Source: Streptomyces liliifuscus
GTDB taxonomy: Bacteria; Actinomycetota; Actinomycetes; Streptomycetales; Streptomycetaceae
Reading direction: 5' to 3'
NCBI RefSeq assembly: GCF_016598615.1
Contig: NZ_CP066831.1
Span: forward strand, 4,712,001-4,776,000
DNA: 64,000 nucleotides
Numbering within the stretch: position 1 is the stretch's first letter; each line of letters starts with the position of its first letter. Of the stretch, positions 1 through 7,104 are shown in pieces. The position numbers were made by a program, and so were the translations under genes. The notes below the pieces were generated by a model, which worked only from the letters and a program-made list of their open reading frames with translations, did not search any database and was not told the DNA's origin.

Positions 1-1451
1 TGGGCGGGGCGCTTCGGAAGGGCGAACATCAGCAGGAAGATGGCCGTCATCACCACGGCGACCCAGATCAGCGCGTTCTGGAAGGCGTCGACGAAGGCGG
101 GACCCACCTCGGGTCCGGGCAGATGGTCGGACATCGTGCCGAAGAAGACGACGGAGACCAGGCCGAGGCCGAGGGCGTTGCCCATCTGCTGGACCGTGTT
201 GATCAGGCCTGATGCCGAACCGGAGTGCTCACGCGGCACCTCGGAGAGGATCGCGTCCGTCAGCGGGGCCACGATCAGGCCCATGCCGACCCCCATGACG
301 ACCAGCGGAAGCGCCATCTGCCAGGAGGCGATGGACATGCCGTACCGCTCGGCCTCCCAGATGTAGATCACGACGCCGGCCGCCATGGTCAGCGCGCCCG
401 CCTGGAGCACCTTCCGCCCGAACCTCGGCACCAGCTTCTGCACCGACATGCCCGCCGCCACCGAGACCGCGATCGAGAAGGGAACACCGGTCAGACCGGC
501 CCGCAGCGCGCTCCAGCCGAGGCCCACCTGCATGTAGAGCGTCCAGACCAGGAAGAAGATGCCGAGGCCGACCCCGAAGACCGTCTGCACGGCGATGCCC
601 GCGGCGAAGCTCTTCACCTTGAAGAGGGAGAGCTCGACGAGCGGGGACCCGTCCCGCGCCGCCTTCCTCTTCTCGTACGCCACCAGCGCCGCGAAGACGA
701 CGAGGGCGCCGGCCATCACGACGTACCCCCACACCGGCCAGCCCAGCTCGCGGCCGCGGGTCAGCGGGTAGAGGAGCATCAGCAGACCGAGGGTGACGAG
801 GACGACGCCGACGAGGTCGAGCTTGAGGGCGTGCGGGGCCTTGGACTCGGTGATGAACTTCCGGCCCAGGATCAGGCCCGCGATGCCGACCGGCAGGTTG
901 ATGAGGAAGATCGGCCGCCACTCCAGGCCGAACAGGTTCCACTCGGTGAGCAGCGCGCCCAGGATCGGGCCCGACACCGCGCCGAGACCCACGATCGCGC
1001 CGAACATCCCGAAGACCTTGCCCCGCTCGTGCGCCGGGAACGTGGCGTGCACGATCGACAGGACCTGCGGCACCATCAGCGCGGCCATGGCCCCCTGGAG
1101 GATGCGGGAGGCGACGAGCATGTCCGGGTTCACCGCGAAGCCGCAGAGCGCGGACGCGAGTGTGAAGCCGCCGATGCCGACGAGGAACACCCGCTTGCGG
1201 CCGTGGATGTCACCGAGCCTGCCGCCGGTGATCAGGCCGGCCGCGAAGGCCAGCGCGTAGCCGGCCGTTATCCACTGGATGTGGCTGAAGGACGCGCCCT
1301 CGTCCCGCTGGATCGAGGGGATCGCGACGTTGACGATCGTGACGTCGACCAGGTCCATGAAGGCCGCGGTCATCACGATGGCCAGCGCGAACCAGCGCCG
1401 GCGGTCGGCCTCCGGCCGGGGGGACGGGAGAGTGCTGCTGGAAGAGGTCAT
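1..1451 (-). CDS. MFS multidrug exporter (DHA2/EmrB-QacA type), 3' end outside window
   Basis: Predicted proton-driven drug exporter of the plasma membrane, with 483 codons visible and the C-terminus beyond the left edge. The protein opens MTSSSSTLPSPRPEADRRR, then enters TM1 with the DHA2 signature DLVDVTIVNVAIPSIQ. Motif A appears as GGRLGDIHGRKR near residue 75, followed by a motif-C-like glycine-rich helix. At least 13 hydrophobic helices can be counted. The ATG at 1449-1451 is chosen because the downstream reading has no alternative before TM1. There is no clear Shine-Dalgarno, so translation may be leaderless. It is divergent from the WYL regulator at 1725, its most likely regulator. 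Family assignment is firm; the substrate cannot be told. Confidence 0.9.
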   Translation of the reverse strand, partial: MTSSSSTLPSPRPEADRRRWFALAIVMTAAFMDLVDVTIVNVAIPSIQRDEGASFSHIQWITAGYALAFAAGLITGGRLGDIHGRKRVFLVGIGGFTLASALCGFAVNPDMLVASRILQGAMAALMVPQVLSIVHATFPAHERGKVFGMFGAIVGLGAVSGPILGALLTEWNLFGLEWRPIFLINLPVGIAGLILGRKFITESKAPHALKLDLVGVVLVTLGLLMLLYPLTRGRELGWPVWGYVVMAGALVVFAALVAYEKRKAARDGSPLVELSLFKVKSFAAGIAVQTVFGVGLGIFFLVWTLYMQVGLGWSALRAGLTGVPFSIAVSVAAGMSVQKLVPRFGRKVLQAGALTMAAGVVIYIWEAERYGMSIASWQMALPLVVMGVGMGLIVAPLTDAILSEVPREHSGSASGLINTVQQMGNALGLGLVSVVFFGTMSDHLPGPEVGPAFVDAFQNALIWVAVVMTAIFLLMFALPKRPA

Positions 1452-1564
1452 GCATTGAAGGTAGGGGGGATGTAGGTCAGGTCATGTCCTAGTGGTGGGG
1501 CATCCTCGGAGGAGTTGAAGAAGGCTGCGGTGCGTTTGGGGGTGCGGGTGCGTTGTGGCTGGTC

Positions 1565-1697
1565 GCGCAGTTCCTCGCGCCCCCGAAGACTGCGCAGTTC
1601 CCCGCGCCCCCAAAAAGATGGCGCCGTTCCTCGCGCCCCCAAGAGAGTGCGCCGTTCCTCGCGCCCCAAGAAAAGACTGCGCGGTTCCCCGCGCGCC
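1565..1697. repeat. Five imperfect tandem copies of the GCGCAGTTCCCCGCGCCCC element
   Basis: Copies of a 19-bp core start at 1565, 1592, 1621, 1649 and 1679, giving a regular 27-30 bp spacing. Variants are cgcagttcCTcgc, cgcCgttcCTcgc and cgcGgttccccgc. The array fills most of the space between the divergent MFS exporter and the WYL regulator. The same core recurs singly or in pairs at 2761, 2789, 6882, 11024, 22066 and 61908 in this window, usually just after stop codons. No coding function is seen. Confidence 0.85.
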
Positions 1698-1724
1698 TGA
1701 CCAGTTCTACGAGAGGGAGACCCA

Positions 1725-2693
1725 ATGAGTACCGACACCCCCGCCCGGCTCCTTCAGTTGTTGTCTCTTCTCCAGACTCCTCGGGAGTGGCCCGGCGGGG
1801 AGCTTTCCGAACGGCTGGGTGTCTCGCGGCGGACCGTGCGTCGGGATGTGGACCGGCTGCGGGAGCTCGGCTATCCGGTGCAGGCGACGATGGGCGCGGA
1901 CGGCGGGTACCGGCTGGTCGCCGGGAAGGCCATGCCGCCGCTGGTCCTCGACGACGAGGAGGCGGTGGCGATCGCGGTCGGGCTGCGGGCCGGTGCGGGG
2001 CACGCCGTGGAGGGCGTGGACGAGGCGTCCGTACGGGCGCTGGCCAAGCTCGAACAGGTCCTGCCGAGCCGCCTGAGGCATCGCGTCTCCACCCTGCAGG
2101 CCGCCACCACTCCCCTGACCAGCGGCGACGGTGCGAGCATCGCGCCCGAGACGCTGACCGTGATGGCCTCGACCATCGCGGGGCGGGAGTTGCTGCGGTT
2201 CGCCTACCGGGCGAAGGACGGGGCGGAGAGCCGGCGCCGGACCGAGCCGTACCGGCTCGTGTCGACCGGCCGCCGCTGGTACCTCGTCGCGTACGACCTC
2301 GACCGCGCGGACTGGCGTACGTTCCGGGTCGACCGGGTGGCCGACCCGTTCGCGACCGGGGCCCGTTTCACGCCGCGCGAGCTGCCGACGGGGAGCGCGG
2401 CCGAGTATCTGCGCCAGTCGATGCACGGGCGGCAGGAGACGTACGAGTTCGCGGTGACGTTCGCCGCCCCCGCGGAGTACATCGCGGCGCGGCTGCCGGG
2501 GTGGCTCGGGGTGCCCGAGCCGGTCGACGAGCGGAGCTGCCGGCTGCGGGGGTCCTCCGGGGATGCCGTGGAGTGGCTGGCGGTGCGGCTCGCGATGGTG
2601 AACTGCGAGTTCACTGTGCATGAGCCGGTTGAACTCGTGGAGTATGTACGGCAGTTGGGGGGCCGCCTGAGCCGGGCGACGGCGTCGGGCTGA
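1725..2693 (+). CDS. HTH-WYL transcriptional regulator (YafY/DeoR-like)
   Basis: A 322-residue DNA-binding regulator. The N-terminal helix-turn-helix (residues about 5-60) includes LSERLGVSRRTVRRDVDRL. A WYL domain follows at about residues 145-215, with the RRTEPYRLV...WYLVAYDLDR...FRVDR pattern, then a WCX-type C-terminal extension to about residue 310. WYL domains are generally thought to sense small ligands or nucleic acid. The ATG is preceded by GAGGGAGA at ideal distance. Divergent placement next to the drug exporter at 1451 suggests it controls that gene and itself. Two repeat elements follow the stop. Confidence 0.9.
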   Translation: MSTDTPARLLQLLSLLQTPREWPGGELSERLGVSRRTVRRDVDRLRELGYPVQATMGADGGYRLVAGKAMPPLVLDDEEAVAIAVGLRAGAGHAVEGVDEASVRALAKLEQVLPSRLRHRVSTLQAATTPLTSGDGASIAPETLTVMASTIAGRELLRFAYRAKDGAESRRRTEPYRLVSTGRRWYLVAYDLDRADWRTFRVDRVADPFATGARFTPRELPTGSAAEYLRQSMHGRQETYEFAVTFAAPAEYIAARLPGWLGVPEPVDERSCRLRGSSGDAVEWLAVRLAMVNCEFTVHEPVELVEYVRQLGGRLSRATASG

Positions 2694-2760
2694 ACGGCGC
2701 GGGGCGTGACCGAGAGGTGGCGGGTTCGTGACGAGAGGTGCGGGTCCGCTGTGGCTGGTC

Positions 2761-2807
2761 GCGCAGTTCCCCGCGCCCCTAAAAGACTGCGCAGTTCCCC
2801 GCGCCCC
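2761..2807. repeat. Two copies of the GCGCAGTTCCCCGCGCCCC element
   Basis: Identical 19-bp cores at 2761-2779 and 2789-2807, 28 bp apart, the same period as the array at 1565-1697. The first is preceded by GCTGTGGCTGGTC, shared with the flank of the copies at 1565 and 6882. Confidence 0.85.
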
Positions 2808-2821
2808 TTAGGTAGATCGGC

Positions 2822-2915
2822 CCTGAGGTATCTCGCGCTCCTGAGGTATCTCGCGCCCCTGAGGTCTTTCAGCCCCTCCGGCGTTTGAGGAGCGGGGGTT
2901 CGGGGGCGGAGCCCC
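2822..2915. repeat. 18-bp direct repeats followed by a CCCCTCCGGCG...GGCGGAGCCCC element
   Basis: CCTGAGGTATCTCGCGC(T/C) occurs at 2822-2839 and 2840-2857 with a degenerate third copy from 2858. It leads directly into a GC-rich element whose ends (agcccctccgg / ggcggagcccc) resemble a repeat I recognise from many Streptomyces intergenic regions. The function is unknown. Confidence 0.55.
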
Positions 2916-3118
2916 TGAGTAAGGGACGGGAATGGGTAGGGGCGGCGGGGGCGAAAAAAGCCCGCCGGTCCGGCAGCCGTGAGGGCAGGGTTTGCCCTCG
3001 TGGCACAATGTGCCACCCGGGTCACCCCGGGGTTCAGGTCCGGGGTGGCCCGGGCAGCCATGCCCAGGCACCCACCACACACCCGCACCCCAAAGCCCGC
3101 ACCCACACCCCAAAGATG

Positions 3119-3204
3119 GAGCCGAGCCCCGGCGCCAGGGGGGGGAGGCGCCGGAGCTCGGCTCTGGGAGAGTCCCGGCGCCGGGGGGGTGTGCGTCGGG
3201 ACTC
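3119..3204. terminator. Two consecutive large hairpins (bidirectional terminator candidate)
   Basis: Hairpin 1 has 18-nt arms at 3119-3136 and 3147-3164 with one mismatch and a G-rich loop. Hairpin 2 pairs GAGTCCC (3170-3176) with GGGACTC (3198-3204). Both contain the CCCGGCGCC core, so the second looks like a diverged duplicate of the first. They lie between convergent genes. The perfect pairing and position suggest transcription termination for one or both genes, although no U-tract is present (common in Streptomyces). Confidence 0.6.
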
Positions 3205-3612
3205 GGCTCTGTGGGCCCTGGAGTCTTGTGCCCCGGGGCCGATGTGTTGAAGCGGCGGTAAACGGACTTCTGTACGACTGCGTTCGAGACCTGCCCCGAC
3301 CGCCCGACGAGGCACGGTCACCCCCGGTCCGTCCGAGGTACCTGGTCGGGTAGGGGCCGCCTGCCCCGGCGGAGCGAGACCAATCCTCCCGACGGCGGTG
3401 AGTTTCACCGCCCGGTGCTGCTCGGTACCGCCCGCCCGGGACGGTCCCGCTGCCGTCGCGGGAGGCGTCCCGCCCGCTTCCGGCAGACAGTACACACCCG
3501 CCCCCGCGAAACCGGTCACAACCGCCCGGCGCGCGATACGCGCCCCCGGCCGGAAGCCACCCGTCGCGGGCCGGGCCGCCGGCGGCCGGAGCACCCGGCC
3601 GCCAGGAGCGGC

Positions 3613-4611
3613 CTACGCGGCGGCGTCGAAGCCCGTGTCGCGGGCCAGCTTCTTCAGTTCCAGCAGCGCGTGCTTCTCGATCTGGCGGATGCGCTCGCGC
3701 GTGAGGCCGTGCTCCTTGCCGACCTCGGTGAGCGTGCGCTCCCGGCCGTCCTCGATGCCGTACCGCATCTTGATGATCGAGGCCGTGCGCTGGTCGAGAC
3801 GGCCGATGAGGTCGTCCAGCTCCTCGCTGCGCAGCAGCGTGAGCACGGACTGCTCGGGCGAGACGGCCGAGGTGTCCTCCAGCAGGTCACCGAACTGGGT
3901 GTCGCCGTCGTCGTCCACCGACATGTTCAGCGAGACCGGGTCACGGGCCCAGTCCAGCACGTCGACCACGCGCTCCGGCTTCGTGTCCAGCTCCGCGGCG
4001 ATCTCCGAGGGCTCCGGCTCACGGCCGTGCTCGCGGTTGAACTCGCGCTGCACACGGCGGATCCGACCCAGCTCCTCGACCAGGTGGACGGGGAGGCGGA
4101 TGGTGCGGGACTGGTCGGCGATGGAACGGGTGATGGCCTGACGGATCCACCAGGTCGCGTACGTCGAGAACTTGAAGCCCTTGCGGTAGTCGAACTTCTC
4201 GACGGCTCGGACCAGGCCCGCGTTCCCCTCCTGGATGAGGTCCAGGAGCGGCAGGCCGCTGCGCGGGTAGCGGCGGGCGACCGCCACGACCAGGCGGAGG
4301 TTCGACCGGATGAAGATGTCCTTGGCCCGCTCGGCGTCGGCGACCAGCGCTTCGAGCTCCTCGCGGGAGGCCTTCACCTTTGTGTCGGAGACCTCGCCGT
4401 CGAGGATCTGCTGGGCGTACACGCCCGCCTCGATGGTCTGGGAGAGGTCCACTTCCTTGGCGGCGTCGAGCAGCGGTGTGCGCGCGATCTCGTCGAGATA
4501 CATGCCGACCAGGTCGCGGTCGGCGATCTCGCCGCCTACGACGCGAACACTGCGTGCCGCGTCGGTCCCGCCTGAGGCGGACTTACGACGGGCGACGGCA
4601 CGGGTTGCCAT
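3613..4611 (-). CDS. hrdD: RNA polymerase group-2 sigma factor HrdD
   Basis: Sigma-70 family factor, 332 residues, the same length as HrdD of S. coelicolor and with the same opening (MATRAVARRKSA) and ending (LKKLARDTGFDAAA). Region 1.2 is DLVGMYLDEIARTPLL. The region 2 block contains RSNLRLVVAVARRYP and the YATWWIRQAITRSIADQ segment of 2.3/2.4. Region 4.2 carries LTRERIRQIEKHALLELK. It is a non-essential principal-like factor that reads HrdB-type promoters. The ATG at 4609-4611 is preceded by AAGGGAG. A perfect SigR promoter (4703-4729) lies about 95 bp upstream, matching the known thiol-stress control of hrdD. It is divergent from the acetyltransferase at 4790. Confidence 0.9.
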   Translation of the reverse strand: MATRAVARRKSASGGTDAARSVRVVGGEIADRDLVGMYLDEIARTPLLDAAKEVDLSQTIEAGVYAQQILDGEVSDTKVKASREELEALVADAERAKDIFIRSNLRLVVAVARRYPRSGLPLLDLIQEGNAGLVRAVEKFDYRKGFKFSTYATWWIRQAITRSIADQSRTIRLPVHLVEELGRIRRVQREFNREHGREPEPSEIAAELDTKPERVVDVLDWARDPVSLNMSVDDDGDTQFGDLLEDTSAVSPEQSVLTLLRSEELDDLIGRLDQRTASIIKMRYGIEDGRERTLTEVGKEHGLTRERIRQIEKHALLELKKLARDTGFDAAA

Positions 4612-4702
4612 GCGTGCTCCCTTGCGATGGTGGGCTTGCGGGTCCTAGTGGGTCTGGTGGTGGCTCGGACACCCTCCCGGGTGCCCTGCATCCGATGGAA
4701 AC

Positions 4703-4729
4703 AACGACTGGAATCCGGACAGAATTCCC
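4703..4729 (-). promoter_or_regulatory. SigR-type promoter of hrdD (GGGAAT-N18-GTT)
   Basis: Reading the minus strand, GGGAAT occupies 4729-4724 and GTT occupies 4705-4703, separated by exactly 18 nt. This is the consensus for the thiol-oxidative-stress sigma factor SigR (-35 GGGAAT, -10 GTT). hrdD is an established SigR target in S. coelicolor. A start site near 4697 would give an 85-nt leader. Confidence 0.85.
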
Positions 4730-4789
4730 AACCTGTCACTCGATTTTTCTGATCTTGCAGTACCCTGTGCGGCCACCGAGGGAGGGCAG

Positions 4790-5308
4790 ATGTCGTCGGA
4801 ACGTACAGAGGTGCAGGTCAGGCCAGGAGTCGAGAGCGACCTCGACGCCCTCACGGACATCTACAACCACTACGTGCGTGAGACGCCGATCACGTTCGAC
4901 ACAGCGACCTTCACTCCGGTAGAGCGCCGCCTTTGGCTGCTCTCTCACCCTGAAGACGGCCCGCATCGGCTGATGGTTGCCACGGCCGGGGACTCACAGG
5001 AGATTCTGGGCTACGCCACATCCAGCGCTTTCCGGCCGAAGCCCGCGTACGAGACGTCCGTGGAGGTGACGGTCTACCTCGCCCCGAACGCCGGCGGCCG
5101 GGGTGTCGGCACGCTGCTCTACAAGGCCCTGTTCGCCGCCCTCGCGGACGAGGACCTGCACCGGGCCTACGCGGGGATCGCCCAGCCCAACGAGGCGTCC
5201 GTGCGGCTGCACGAGCGGTTCGGGTTCCGGCACGTCGGTACGTACCGGGAGGTGGGCCGGAAGTTCGGGCGGTACTGGGATGTGGCCTGGTACGAGAAGG
5301 AGCTCTGA
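4790..5308 (+). CDS. GNAT N-acetyltransferase, phosphinothricin acetyltransferase (Pat/Bar) family
   Basis: 172-residue cytoplasmic enzyme that would transfer acetyl from acetyl-CoA to a small amine. The whole Pat/Bar layout is present: IYNHYVRETPITFDT near residue 24, the beta4 strand VEVTVYLAP, the acetyl-CoA loop GGRGVGTLLY (about residues 103-112), the NEASVRLHERFGF motif and the terminal GRYWDVAWYEKE. Length is normal for the family. The ATG has GAGGGAGG just upstream. It is divergent from hrdD and shares its 178-bp promoter region. Real substrates of such chromosomal homologues are often methionine sulfoximine/sulfone or unknown amines, so herbicide detoxification should not be assumed. 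Confidence 0.85.
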   Translation: MSSERTEVQVRPGVESDLDALTDIYNHYVRETPITFDTATFTPVERRLWLLSHPEDGPHRLMVATAGDSQEILGYATSSAFRPKPAYETSVEVTVYLAPNAGGRGVGTLLYKALFAALADEDLHRAYAGIAQPNEASVRLHERFGFRHVGTYREVGRKFGRYWDVAWYEKEL

Positions 5309-5323
5309 GGGCTCCGCACCGCG

Positions 5324-5352
5324 GCCGGGGCCCGTCGCCGGGGCCCCGGGCG
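5324..5352. terminator. GC-rich hairpin between convergent genes
   Basis: GGGGCCC and GGGCCCC arms flank a GTCGCCG loop in the 78-bp gap between the acetyltransferase and the LigB dioxygenase stop codons. It is a likely shared terminator, judged only from pairing and position. Confidence 0.45.
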
Positions 5353-5386
5353 GCCGAAGTCCCGGGTGACCGAGGTCCCGGCAGTC

Positions 5387-6187
5387 TCAGCCGAACTGCA
5401 CCGACCTCTTCGCCAGGCCCAGCCAGAAGCCGTCGATCACCGAGCGCTGGGCTTCCAGCTCGCCTGCGGCGTCCGCCGCGCCCATCGTCACGAACAGCGG
5501 GGCGAAGTGCTCGGTGCGCGGGTGGGCCAGCTGTCCCGCCGGGGACTTGTGGAGGAAGTCGAGCAGGCCGTCGACGTCACCCGAGTCCAGGGCCCGGTGG
5601 CCCCACTCGTCGAACTCCGCGGACCAGCCGGGGATCCCGCCCTGCCGCAGGGCCGCCAGGTTGTGGGTGAAGAAGCCGGAGCCGACGATGAGGACGCCCT
5701 CGTCACGCAGGGGCGCCAGCTTGCGGCCGATGTCCATGAGGCGGACCGGGTCGAGCGTGGGCATCGAGACCTGGAGGACCGGGATGTCGGCCGCCGGGAA
5801 CATCTCCACCAGCGGGACGTACGCGCCGTGGTCCAGGCCGCGGTCCGGGATGCCCTGGACGGGCATACCGGGGGCGCGCAGCAACTTGCGGACGGACTCG
5901 GCGAGTTCGGGTGCTCCGGGGGCCTCGTACCGCACCTTGTAGTAGTGCTCGGGGAAGCCCCAGAAATCATAGACGAGGGGGATGGTCTCGGTGGCCCCGA
6001 GGGCGAGCGGGGCCTCCTCCCAGTGCGCGGAGATCATGAGGATCGCCCTGGGGCGGGGCAGGTCCGCGGACCAGGCGGCGAGCTGGCCGGGCCAGACCGG
6101 GTCGTCGGCCAGCGGCGGGGCGCCGTGGGAGAGGTAGAGGGCGGGCATGCGCTCCACGACGGCACGTTCCTCGGTGGCGGCGGACAT
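5387..6187 (-). CDS. LigB-family extradiol dioxygenase (4,5-DOPA dioxygenase-like)
   Basis: 266-residue class III ring-cleavage dioxygenase homologue. Metal-ligand His residues are visible in LSHGAPP (about residue 19), ISAHWEE, GLDHGAYVPL and GSGFFTHNL, the pattern of the DODA/YgiD group, which cleaves catechols. The ATG at 6185-6187 is preferred over an upstream in-frame GTG at 6208 because AAGGGAG sits at normal distance before it. It is divergent from a MarR regulator with a palindromic site between them, so regulation by that MarR protein is likely. The physiological substrate is unknown. Confidence 0.85.
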   Translation of the reverse strand: MSAATEERAVVERMPALYLSHGAPPLADDPVWPGQLAAWSADLPRPRAILMISAHWEEAPLALGATETIPLVYDFWGFPEHYYKVRYEAPGAPELAESVRKLLRAPGMPVQGIPDRGLDHGAYVPLVEMFPAADIPVLQVSMPTLDPVRLMDIGRKLAPLRDEGVLIVGSGFFTHNLAALRQGGIPGWSAEFDEWGHRALDSGDVDGLLDFLHKSPAGQLAHPRTEHFAPLFVTMGAADAAGELEAQRSVIDGFWLGLAKRSVQFG

Positions 6188-6249
6188 GGCGGCGGCTCCC
6201 TTGGGCACTCGTTCGACCGGCTCGACCGGCTGCGGTCGGGCGCGCTTGC

Positions 6250-6265
6250 TTGAAGTCTCAACTTC
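6250..6265. promoter_or_regulatory. Overlapping MarR-type palindromes between the dioxygenase and marR
   Basis: TTGA-AGTC-TCAA (6250-6261) overlaps GAAGT-CTCA-ACTTC (6252-6265). Both are perfect inverted repeats with 4-bp spacers, in the 140-bp divergent region. TTGA/TCAA half-sites are typical of MarR operators. Binding by the neighbouring MarR protein is inferred. Confidence 0.5.
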
Positions 6266-6327
6266 TACGATGCGAGGTTACTCCCCATTTGTTTAACATT
6301 CAAGGAGGGGTCTCGTACAGTAGATGC

Positions 6328-6831
6328 ATGAACACGGCATCCGCTGACGAGCCGCGCTGGCTCAGTGACGAGGAACAGCGCACGTGGCGTGCGTACATTC
6401 ATGCCACCACCCTTCTTGACGACCATCTCGACCGCCAGCTGCAGCGTGATGCGGGCATGCCTCACATCTATTACGGCCTGCTCGTCGGTCTCGCCGAGGC
6501 CCCGCGTCGGCGGCTGCGGATGACCGAACTGGCGATGAAGGCGAAGATCACCAGGTCCCGGCTCTCGCACGCGATCGCGCGGCTTGAGAAGAACGGGTGG
6601 GTGCGGCGGGAGGACTGTCCTTCGGACAAGCGGGGACAGTTCGCGGTGCTGACGGACGAGGGGTACGAGGTTCTGATGCGGAGTGCGCCGGGGCATGTGG
6701 CCGCGGTTCGTCAGGCGTTCTTCGACCGGCTGACCGTCGATCAGCAGAAGGCTCTCGGTGAGGCCATGCTGCTCATCGCGGAGGGGCTGCAGCCGGAGGG
6801 GACCGGGGCGGACCTGCCCTGGCTGCGGTAG
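6328..6831 (+). CDS. MarR-family transcriptional regulator
   Basis: 167-residue winged-helix regulator. The DNA-binding core LRMTELAMKAKITRSRLSH and the wing DCPSDKRGQFAVLTDEG match MarR proteins acting as dimers that release DNA upon binding phenolic ligands or oxidation. ATG 6328 is chosen as the last start before the conserved region. An AAGGAGG lies about 20 nt upstream, unusually far, so a start slightly upstream is possible. It is divergent from the LigB dioxygenase, which is its likely target. A repeat element and a triple stem-loop follow. Confidence 0.85.
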   Translation: MNTASADEPRWLSDEEQRTWRAYIHATTLLDDHLDRQLQRDAGMPHIYYGLLVGLAEAPRRRLRMTELAMKAKITRSRLSHAIARLEKNGWVRREDCPSDKRGQFAVLTDEGYEVLMRSAPGHVAAVRQAFFDRLTVDQQKALGEAMLLIAEGLQPEGTGADLPWLR

Positions 6832-6881
6832 GGATTCGCCGTTCTTGCTCGGGTGCGGGTGCGGGTGCGCTGTGGCCGGTC

Positions 6882-6900
6882 GCGCAGTTCCCCGCGCCCC
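6882..6900. repeat. GCGCAGTTCCCCGCGCCCC element
   Basis: Exact core copy 50 bp after the marR stop, preceded by GCGGGTGCGCTGTGGCCGGTC, the same extended flank seen at 1540 and 2740. Confidence 0.85.
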
Positions 6901-6985
6901 TTGACGGGCGCTCACGCGGCGGAGCCACAAATCGAAACAGCCCCGCGCCGCTGAGAGCCGCTCACGCGGCCCCGCCCAGGACATG

Positions 6986-7088
6986 GATCTGCCCCGGCTC
7001 CACCGCTCTCGGAGCCGGGGCAGATCCCGGTTCGTACGTATGAAGGCGTCCCCACCCCTGCATACGTACGAGGTCAGTGGGTGACCTC
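6986..7088. terminator. Three consecutive stem-loops between convergent marR and the MFS exporter gene
   Basis: Stem 1 is perfect over 16 bp (6986-7001 with 7011-7026, 9-nt loop). Stem 2 pairs TCGTACGTATG (7032-7042) with CATACGTACGA (7061-7071). Stem 3 pairs GAGGTCA (7070-7076) with TGACCTC (7082-7088). Stem 1 is a classic strong terminator shape and probably serves both convergent genes. Confidence 0.75.
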
Positions 7089-7104
7089 GTGCGGGCCGGT
7101 CGCG

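Larger units (their letters stand above)
2694..3612. other. Gene-free 919-bp region with repeats and hairpins between convergent genes
   Basis: No reading frame here has family features. The region holds two GCGCAGTTCCCCGCGCCCC elements (2761-2779, 2789-2807), then 18-bp direct repeats CCTGAGGTATCTCGCGC (2822-2839, 2840-2857, partial third copy). Next comes a second common actinomycete-type GC element, about 2870-2915 (ccctccggcgtttgaggagc...gggggcggagcccc). Two large hairpins follow at 3119-3204. The remaining roughly 400 bp toward the end of hrdD looks featureless. It separates the ends of the WYL gene and hrdD. Confidence 0.7.

Noticed and set aside
1565..1697. Possible CRISPR array
   Set aside because: Repeats are 19 bp with only 8-11 bp between, imperfect, and the core recurs alone elsewhere; no cas genes.
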